Assembly: GCA_029339505.1 (NCBI GenBank)
Contig: JAQISU010000118.1
Location: forward strand, 5,321,501 to 5,385,500
DNA length: 64,000 nt
Reading direction: 5' to 3'
DNA from: Unio delphinus
Lineage: Eukaryota; Mollusca; Bivalvia; Unionida; Unionidae
Within the stretch, counting starts at the first letter, position 1; the number at the start of each line of letters is the position of its first letter. Both the position numbers and the translations under genes were made by a program. The notes beneath the pieces are model-generated. The model was not told where the DNA came from. It saw only the letters and a list, made by a program, of their open reading frames with translations, and did no database searches. Shown here one piece after another: positions 55,716 through 64,000 of this stretch.

Positions 55716-55763
55716 TTAGATTCCCATTCTTCAGAGAAAATGGACAATTTGCCATCTGTATGA
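55716..55763 (+). CDS. CDKL2/3: CDKL2/CDKL3-type kinase, last coding exon
   Basis: The acceptor is CTCTTTGTAG / TTAGAT, phase 0. It encodes LDSHSSEKMDNLPSV and a TGA stop at 55761-55763. All six exons add to 1395 bases, exactly 465 codons including the stop, which supports this terminal exon despite its small size. The 3' UTR starts at 55764; I cannot place its end with confidence. Confidence 0.75.
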   Translation, partial: LDSHSSEKMDNLPSV

Positions 55764-56450
55764 TGACATCTACCTTGCTGTCAGACAACATTTTACCAGA
55801 TTAACCATGATGACAGCGATAATCTACCCTACACAATTTACAAGTTTGAGAAGATTTTTTTGATGGAGACCAACATTATAACAGTGTTACAAAATTTTGA
55901 GAAGTGATGACAATATTAGAGCCTTTTGCCAAACCATCAGGGACAGATGCTATCCAAAAAATACTCTCCTTTACTCTACACTCACCAGTTAATTTGTTGT
56001 CAGGGTATTTATCATCATAGTTCACTTTTCTTTTCCCCCATTTCAATTTTAATTATGACACAACTTCCATGAAGTCTATCAGATATACAATTTTGCATGA
56101 AATCAAGACAAGATGCGTTCACTTTATTTGAAGTATGCATTTCAATTTTGCATTATTTATATTGTGTCCATAACATTAGTTTAATAACCAGGTGCATACA
56201 TTTGATTGTACGATTTTGTTCTCTTCTTTAAAGAAGTTGAATTATCTTCCTTTGGAAAATCATTATTATGTACTCAGACTGTTTTATTGTATGTGTATTT
56301 GTTTAATGTCTGCAACATCATGCGTGTTTTACTATAAGAATGAAAACTCAGAATTTATATTTTCAATTAAATTTAATTTTGTAAAAGGTATGTTTCTACA
56401 TCTTTTATTTGTGTGCCAACCTGGAGTCGGTGGAGCCCTATAATAATCCG
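55764..56450 (+). other. Probable 3' UTR of the kinase gene
   Basis: Non-coding sequence follows the stop codon. It contains no AATAAA close to the stop that I would single out. The UTR length is not determinable from sequence alone. Confidence 0.4.
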
Positions 56451-57930
56451 ATCTCTTGGTCCATCGATTTGTCAGGCCATCAACAGTTTAGTTTCAGCAA
56501 CATAACTTTACCGTAAATCGTTGGATTTTAACCATATTCTGTATAAAGTGTTATATTAATGAGACTTCAGGCTTCTTAGTTATGACTTGGAGGAGTTATT
56601 GTTCCTGATTGCCTAGCCACCTTACTTGGTTTCTGCAGCATAACGTTTCCAGTGTGTGTTGGATTTCAACCAATTTTGACATGCTCATTTATATTTATGA
56701 GACCTTGAGTGAAATATTTCCAGAAGTCCAGTATTTCATTTAGAGGGAGTTATGCCCCCTGATTGCCCAGCATCTTTTGTAACATAACTTTACCAAGATA
56801 TGTTGGATTTAGTAAAATTTTACAGCACTTTCATATTGATGAGGCCTTGAATGATTTTGATTTCCAACTGTGCATGGCTTCACTTTTAAGAGTTAATGCC
56901 CCTGATTGCCCAGCATCCTTTGCAACATCACTTTTAAAAGTTTTGCTACCTTATTGGTGTTGATTTCCACAAAATAACCCTACCAAGGTTTGACAGGCAC
57001 CTTCATATTGACAAGATTCTAAAAAAATTAGGTTTCTAGCATTCTACAAACCCATGTACGGGAGCTAGCTCTGACTTTGGTTTCCAGAGCATAACATTGA
57101 CTAAGGTATATTAGATTTCACGCAAATATAGCGTGCCCCTAGACCAGGGGTATCCAACCCATGGGTTCTATGTGGCCCAGGCATTCATATCATGCAGCAT
57201 GTGGCCATGCAAGCAGTCATGTGGAAAATTAGTATTTTAACTAATATGCATAATTTATGATAAGGAACTGTTCATTGTATCTGTTGTGGCCTCCAGTCAA
57301 ACAAAGTTAGACGACCTTTGCCTATACCATGAGCATTAGAGGAAGTATGCCCCCAAATTTCCTCTCCTTCTGACTGGTGTTTGCAGGATTTGGGAATTTG
57401 AGTTGTTTCATGCAGGTTTTTTAATTGGTTTTATATTGAGGAGACTTTTAATGAATTTGATTTTAAGTATTCTACAACATAATTTACAGGGGTTATGGCC
57501 CCTATTTTTGTACTGACTTTGGCTTTTACAATGTATCCTAACCAAGATTTGTTGGATTTCAGTCTGATGTGATATGGGACTTTAAATTGATCAAAAGATA
57601 TGTATTATATAACTTCATTTATATGATTTATGCCTTGTCATTACCTATCCTCTTAACTTTGGTTTGTGCAGCATTAGTTTACCAAGTATGAAAACCAAAT
57701 TTGGCATGCATTATTATTTGGAGGCAATCTTGAATGCATTTAATTTTTAGCATTTTGAAGAGTTATAGCCCTTGATTACCTGTCCTCTTGTGGCTTCTGC
57801 AACATAACTTTACTAATAAATATTGCATTTCAGTTTTTTTTTTATAAACCTTTATATTGATGAACCTTTGAATGAGTTTAATTTTTACCATTATTTGAGT
57901 GAATTATACCCAATAATTGCCTACTCTCTG
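56451..57930. repeat. Old diverged tandem repeat of about 165 bp
   Basis: Blocks repeat the order (GAG)TTATG.CCCCTGATTGCC, CAGCATC, T(G)CA(G/A)CATAACTTTACCAAG, TATGTTGGATTT(CA), then (TTTATATTGATGAG)(A/G)CCTTGAATGA, TTTGATTTCCAG. At least seven blocks are recognisable from 56470 to 57900, with low identity. No gene is seen. Confidence 0.65.
57145..57320. mobile_element. Short hAT-like MITE
   Basis: It begins CAGGGGTATCCAACCCATGG and ends AAAGTTAGACGACCTTTG, degenerate inverted termini of the widespread CAGGGGTGTCCAAC hAT group. The flanks CCCTAGAC and GCCTATAC agree at 6 of 8 positions, consistent with a decayed 8-bp target duplication. It interrupts the 165-bp repeat blocks. Confidence 0.6.
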
Positions 57931-59560
57931 AACTTTCAACACAAATTTTTCTGTTTTACCAAAATGTAGTGGGTGAGGCTCTTTTTGATGCACTCATCAC
58001 CAATATTCAGAAATAAAAGGCTGTTGCATATTAAGGATTTAAGTTTGACAAAAGATGAGATTATCAGGGATTTGTCTCCAGGTGAATGAGTTTTGAATTA
58101 TTTTCTTGTAGTAAATATGCATTACTTTTTAAGTAAGGTTTAGCATTTGACAAAGGTACCTGGCATAAAATAAATGTTTCCTGCTTTTAACTTTATGACT
58201 GACTTTTTAAAAAAAAATCTATTTTCTTACTTCAAACTATCATATTCATCATATTCAATTTAAAAATACTATACTTTCATTTTCTTGAATTTCTTACCTA
58301 TTGATGTAAAGTTTACATTAACTCTCAGTATATACAACTAATTTATAAATGATAAGCTGACAAAGCAAGTTATTTACCATGCTTGAATGAACAGTATTTT
58401 TTGTACAAATAAAAAATGTATTTTTATTATACTTAAAAAAAAAATATTTTATGTATGGCATTTGAGAATACTCTGTAACTGTGTTGTTTGAAGGTAGTCA
58501 TTTCATCAGTATTGATTTGTTTTATTGGTGCTTGTAAATTCCATTTTAGCTTTGTGAAGAATACTACACCCATTCTAATTGGTCATTTATTAGAATGCTA
58601 CTAGATTCCAGGAAGAGGTTGTTGGCATTTATTTGAGGTTTAATAAATTTGAAAATTTGATTCTAAAATTGTTAACTTTTATATTAAAATTTGATAGGGG
58701 CTGATAATCTAAGAGATCTTGGCATTTACTAAAATAAAATACACCATGCCTTAGCAGATGTTTTAAGAATTCAGTTTGCAGAGGAATGATATTTATGAAG
58801 AACTTAATCATATCAGCACTTTCATTATAAAATGACCATGTGTCCAAAAAATGTGGTACCTTGATTGTCCTGGATTCACAGGTTTCATTCTAAATATAGT
58901 GTTATTTAAAATTATATATAAGGGCAGTTAACTGTACAGTTTATTGTAAATGAGTATTACAATCACTGTCCTAATATTCATAGAATATTGTTACTACTTG
59001 CCTACCCCATCTGACAGAACAAAAGTCACCCATAAAATTGTGTAACTGCCATTTTACCAGAACAGTATTTGAACTATTTTTTATTTATGCATATATGTAA
59101 ATAAATAGGTAATAACTAAAAGACAGTTGTTAGAGGCAAATTTTAAATAATGCAAACTTAATTTAATTTCATTATATAAGATAAAACTGAACATTTTCAT
59201 TTTTACACATTTTAAGAGGGTTTAATGAAAATGTCAAAGCTTGACCTAGTTGTTTTCATTAGTTTTGGAAATATCCCCATGGTTGTAAATATTTTTGGAA
59301 AATATTATGGAATCTATAGATTGGCAGAAGCTCTTACATGTATTTTAATTTTATTGTGATATGGAAAGGAATTGAATATTATATGCCACAAGTTACTTCC
59401 AGCAAGTGGAATATTTGTAATGCAAGTTTCATAAATTTAATGTAAAAGAAAAATAACATTACGATTCTGTTTATCACATAATTTAAGGAGTTTTGCATTA
59501 CTCAATGATGTTGATTGTTACATTGGTAAGTGTTTTTGTACCAATGTTAAAATACTATTT
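57931..59560. other. Intergenic or UTR sequence, nothing recognised
   Basis: AT-rich with several A- and T-runs. I see no coding or repeat structure worth naming. Confidence 0.5.
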
Positions 59561-59562
59561 TT

Positions 59563-60360
59563 AGCTCACCTTGCTCAAGACCAAGTGAGCTTATGGTATT
59601 GGTCTGTGTCCATTTATCAACATTTGCTATTTGCCATTTCTCAAAATCCACAGAGCTAATTTAGTTCTCTGTAGGAATGTTCTCAAGAAAATATTCTATT
59701 AATATTAAAATTGTGTTTGGTATAGCTTCCACTGCAACTTTATCGAAAACCTTTCTTCAACATATCCAGAACAGCTGAAACAAATTAGCAAACACGGACC
59801 GGCACTAGAAAAATGCTTTTTTTATCAGTCCATTCAAGTTGTATGCTCCCCTTGTCTCAATCATATACAAATGGCGTTCAGATTTTAACAACTTAATTTT
59901 GATTGGATGTTGTGGCTTGCCAGTGCATCAAATGAAATTCACAGACCCAAAGCTCAGAAATATCTGAAATATGTAACTCAGATGTCGTACAAGGATAACA
60001 GGTAAAACCTTTACACCCGATGAAAGCTTGCTCTCTTTAGATTGAAAGCTTTGTATCTCCATTTTCATTATTCATATTTAAACAAAGATCTAGTTTTGTT
60101 GGAAGTTGATAACTAAATTTTCCACAGAGGGCCAAAAAGGCTCTGAGACAAGGCATCAACATAAAGATTCAAAATTCACACTCAAATTTGGCAGGTGTGT
60201 GTAACTTGCTATCTTTTTAAGAAAACCTGCATTTGCATATTTCTTGCCATTTTTCAGCACATGATAGGTGTTTAGTATATTACTGGAGGAATATGCTATG
60301 AACCAATGAAGAGCCTTCTCAAATAACACATTGGCTGAATCTAACAATCAAACCTATGCA
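59563..60360. repeat. Diverged interspersed repeat of the 'TTTTAGCTCACC' type
   Basis: It starts TTTTTAGCTCACCTTGCTCA, then AAGTGAGCTTATGG and TCTGTGTCCATTTATCAACAT. I know this opening from a repeat that is very common in bivalve genomes. The right part, with GTGTGTAACTTGCTATCTTT and similar phrases, is too diverged to delimit. It supports a molluscan origin of the window. Confidence 0.55.
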
Positions 60361-61845
60361 GACAAAGACAAGCACTCAAATTTTACATTTTGTATTGATT
60401 ATTTTAAAAACTCTTTTGATATGAGATTGAATAAAGCAAGTTTTACATTCAATAAATTAAAGTAGAAAATAGAAATAAATACAAATGTATCAAGTGTAGT
60501 TGAATGAAAATAAAAATAAATATCATAAATAGAGAATGACTGGAAATTATCAAAATATTTAATGATGTTTCAAAGAAAGCACTTTAATAAAACAGGTAAT
60601 GCTTGTGTGGATTTTCCACACTATTTTAATTCATTGGTATTAAGCCAGAACCTCACAGCTTATAAGGAAAGTCACTTCTATTGATGTGGAATGTGATGTT
60701 TAAACGCGTTTGTAATGGAATAATATTCTATTTAATATTAAAAATCAAATGCATTTGAATTATTTTCTAAATATGTGGGGGGGGGGGTGAACTGTGGTTC
60801 ATACTTCAACTGTTAGTTTAACGTTATACCAATTTATTTTGAGTTGTATTAATTCAGGATTTAAATATCCACAATATATTGTTAATTGTAGTTGAAGGCC
60901 ATATAGAGTAATAGGAGTTGACCCAATATTGTACTTCTATTGTGTGTTGAGGGGAAGTTTAAAGACTTTTCATTGTAATTAGATTGTAATGTAATACATT
61001 TTGGGATAAGTGGAGTTGGTTATGGTACTTCTATTGTGTGTTAAGGGGAAGTTTAAAGTCTTTTCATTGTAATATGATTGTAATGTAATATATTTTGGGA
61101 TAAGTGGAGTTGGGGTGGAATGGAAGGTGGTCTCATCAGTGGATAATGCCTCCTAAACTACAATTTACTACACGTACCATTTCTTTGAATTGGGGATGAA
61201 CTTGTCACTGAGCATGTCTTATCAGGCAAGTTTTAAATATAGCACATACAATGTATCATGCTTAAGAATGAGTAAGAATAAGACTGAAATGTGTAAAAGT
61301 ATAAAAAATAGTTTCAAAATGATTGATTTGTTTTAGAAGTAGGGTATATTAATTATGTCACAAAATTGCTTGTGCAATTGTTAATAATTATTTTCTTTTG
61401 AAATTTGATTTTGATATTAAGATATTGTTTAACAGTATGTACAAATACAGATTTGAATACAATGGTCTCCCTCGGTATTGTGAGACTTCTTTCAAGTAAG
61501 GTAACTCCAACCCCCATCCTGTGCCTAATAGCAAACCATCTCATCCTAAATCACATTTATACATTGGTTCTCCCACAAGAGGACACCTGTCTTAAATGGA
61601 TATGTTTATATGGCATGAGATGGAGGGGTCTACTGTTTTGGTTTGTATTTATGTATGTTATTTTTGTAACAGCCATGTAAAGTCTAAGTAAATTAGAATT
61701 GTCTTTAGTTTTGTGAATTTTGATAGCTGTTTGTAGTAAGTATAGTTGTTCATGATAAAAGTTTATACTATCCAAAGAAAATAATAACAGTATTATTTAG
61801 TAGCTTTAGCTTGATGATAATGAATTTACCAGTGTCATACTGTCC
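60361..61845. repeat. Intergenic region with one 94-bp direct duplication
   Basis: The segment GTACTTCTATTGTGTGTT(G/A)A through GGATAAGTGGAGTTGG occurs at about 60931 and 61025, with high identity. A G-run lies at 60777-60787. No gene is seen. Confidence 0.75.
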
Positions 61846-61850
<5 letters not shown>

Positions 61851-61923
<73 letters not shown>

Positions 61924-61925
61924 AA
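61851..61925. repeat. (TA)n microsatellite
   Basis: About 32 TA dinucleotides with one interruption (TGTATATA) at the right end. Confidence 0.95.
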
Positions 61926-61974
61926 TTTTGCCATATATCTTTAAGATAACTAAAGAACTATTTGCATAATGATG

Positions 61975-62130
61975 TGTGTGTCTGTATTCAACGTTCAATG
62001 CTCGCTGCACTGTGCAAGCATTACGGAGACAAGCAAAATTTTCGTTGGAATGAGCAAAAATTGACAATTCAGCTGCGCGGGGATGCCTGAGCAGCTGTGC
62101 ACATGCGCAGCTTAGAGGGAACATTGTATT
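61975..62130. repeat. GC-richer interspersed repeat fragment
   Basis: The segment with GCTGCGCGGGGATGCC and CATGCGCAGCTTAGAGGGAA contrasts sharply with its AT-rich surroundings. It ends in a phrase (reverse complement GTTCCCTCTAAGCTGCGCAT) that I recall as one terminus of a widespread DNA transposon. The other end is not delimited. Confidence 0.4.
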
Positions 62131-64000
62131 TACTGTATAAAATGTAAACCGTGTGTGTATGTGTCTATTTACTGTATAACCCCTTATGCTGTGTGAGATT
62201 GTAATATTAGTTTAGCTACTTTGCATACTGCTGATAGCATATAAGAAAGAAGGGTATTTTGATTTATTTTCGCTTATGTGTATTCAGCAACCTATATCCT
62301 TCATGATGTGCATAAGCTTTGAAAAGATGCCCAATGGTCTTTTTGTCTTCCAAATAAGTGTTTTTTAAAAACATTTTAATTAATAAAAAAAAACAACATT
62401 CAAAATTTATATACACCAAGGTCAATGGAAATGGCAGGGTGGTGTATGATTTTCATGTCTTAATTTTATTTTTTGCCAAAAAAACTAACAGAAAACTTCT
62501 TCAAGGAATGTCAAGTTTACTCAGAATTCTGATATATATCAATTATATAGTTAAGTCTATTCCTTTTTCTTTGTGTTTGTCTCAAATTATTGTTGGATAA
62601 AATTTGCATGTTGAACGTTACTTATGTTTACTCATAATTGATTAATTAGTTTTGCCCATATAATGTCCTGCCAAAACCAGGTCTAAATTTCCTGTAAATT
62701 AAACTCTGAAACTGCAGGAATGGTACAGATCTGAATTTCAACCAAATTAAATCACATAAGTCCTAATTAATTACGTATTTAGTAATTTTACTGACTGCTG
62801 GTTAACCAAATTAGTTAAAAGTGCACTACACTATAATATGGTAGTTTGGGTCCATTGCTACTAATCATGTTAATTGCCTAGTCAGAATGAAACAAAATTT
62901 GATGAATGTATTTGAGATGAAGAGGGTAGGATGGTGAGTCTCAACAAAATGCCAATTAAACATATAGTAATTACTTAACTAACTGCCAATAATATATAAA
63001 AATTGGATATTGATATTCCCATGTTCATTGAAAATTAATCATCGCAGTGTAAATATAAATTATGATCTTTAAGCTATAAATAGCTTTTGAAACTTAACTG
63101 AATTATTTATCAGCCTGGCCGATGATTATAAGGTTATATATCGGGTTATAACGGCAACGAAAATAAAAATGAGGATCCATGACTCAACCATGTTCAAGTT
63201 ATAACAGGATTCCCCTTTGAAAAAAATAGCAGAAATGAAACTTCTATCAGATTTCCAGCTGCTTCTGTTTGGTCTAATGAAGCACAAATAAACGAGGTCT
63301 GATTCACAAGTTGTGGTTATACCAGTTTTGCATGAGACAAGCCATACAGGTAGTTTGGGGGGAATATATTTGATTTATATGAATTAGGTCGAGATCAATA
63401 AAGGTTTCTCTTGGTAAGCATATGGTCCATTCATTGTCTGTTATGTAAGTGTATTTGATTTGTATTGTTCAATATATAATAACCATAAAAGATGCCTAGA
63501 GATTAAATCAAAAATGCAAGTTGTTTTTGCCTAGCCACATTATAGATGACATGTATGCATTTATTCATGCATGTATATATCATTTTTGTTTTCTTTTAAC
63601 CAATATTTTTTTAAGAATAAAAAGAAGACCCCTCATTAGTGCTGATTTCAAAATGAAGTTTAAGAAACTATTGTCAGATAAATTCTATCTTTTGCAAGCC
63701 TTGTTGAACAATCAATTGAAATCCTTTAACTTGTTTCATAAATATCATTTGAACTGAGCACAAATGTAAAATTCTGTTTACCACATGCCCCCCAAAAAAA
63801 CCATTAAATTTGACAGAACACAGAATAATATAGCAACTTGATTTATAAATATATTCTGATCTATTACACCATTGCCTTACATGATGTCATTCTGATATAC
63901 AAGTTACATATGGAAATATTGGTATAGTTACCTACATAATATAATAACCATCTTAACATGTCTGCATTCATTGCTTAAAATAATATAATATAAATAGCAA
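62131..64000. other. Intergenic sequence, nothing recognised
   Basis: AT-rich sequence to the window edge. Short open frames (up to 80 codons) have no recognisable content. Confidence 0.5.

Overview
This is an animal nuclear genome window, AT-rich, with long introns, canonical GT-AG splice sites, LINE, DIRS, piggyBac, hAT and pogo relics, tRNA-derived SINEs and many minisatellites. Several repeats look molluscan: a SINE whose tail contains GCGTTAAAC, a repeat opening with TTTTAGCTCACC, and a short palindromic element around an ATTGGGTATCATTTTTCG core. I infer a mollusc, probably a bivalve. That rests on recalled repeat families, not on a search.

Bases 1-7700 are different. Eight tightly packed, intronless, uninterrupted genes lie on one strand and form the capsid and maturation module of a Polinton/Maverick- or adintovirus-like integrated DNA virus. 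In order they are a virion-associated protein, a small basic amphipathic (pX/pVI-like) protein, a double jelly-roll major capsid candidate, a small basic protein with GG sites, an adenain-type cysteine protease, a repeat-containing fiber-like protein, a membrane hairpin protein and a second capsid candidate. Five gene starts have an AATTGAAAA-type box 24-32 bases upstream, several paired with a small hairpin. A 154-bp tandem duplication covers the overlap between the last two genes. No polymerase, integrase or packaging ATPase is in view, so the rest of the element would lie left of base 1.

Bases 7930-11890 are an array of about 81 copies of a 49-bp unit with higher-order structure.

From 14926 to 55763 run the last six coding exons of a CDKL2/CDKL3-type protein kinase on the + strand. 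Their phases join perfectly (1395 bases, 464 residues plus stop). Upstream kinase exons are not visible, so the viral module and the 49-bp array may lie inside an intron of this gene. The introns are full of minisatellites (unit sizes 36-64 bp, often 49-50) and transposon relics, several with exact target-site duplications. After the stop codon, 55764-64000 holds 3' UTR or intergenic sequence with degenerate repeats, and I see no further gene.
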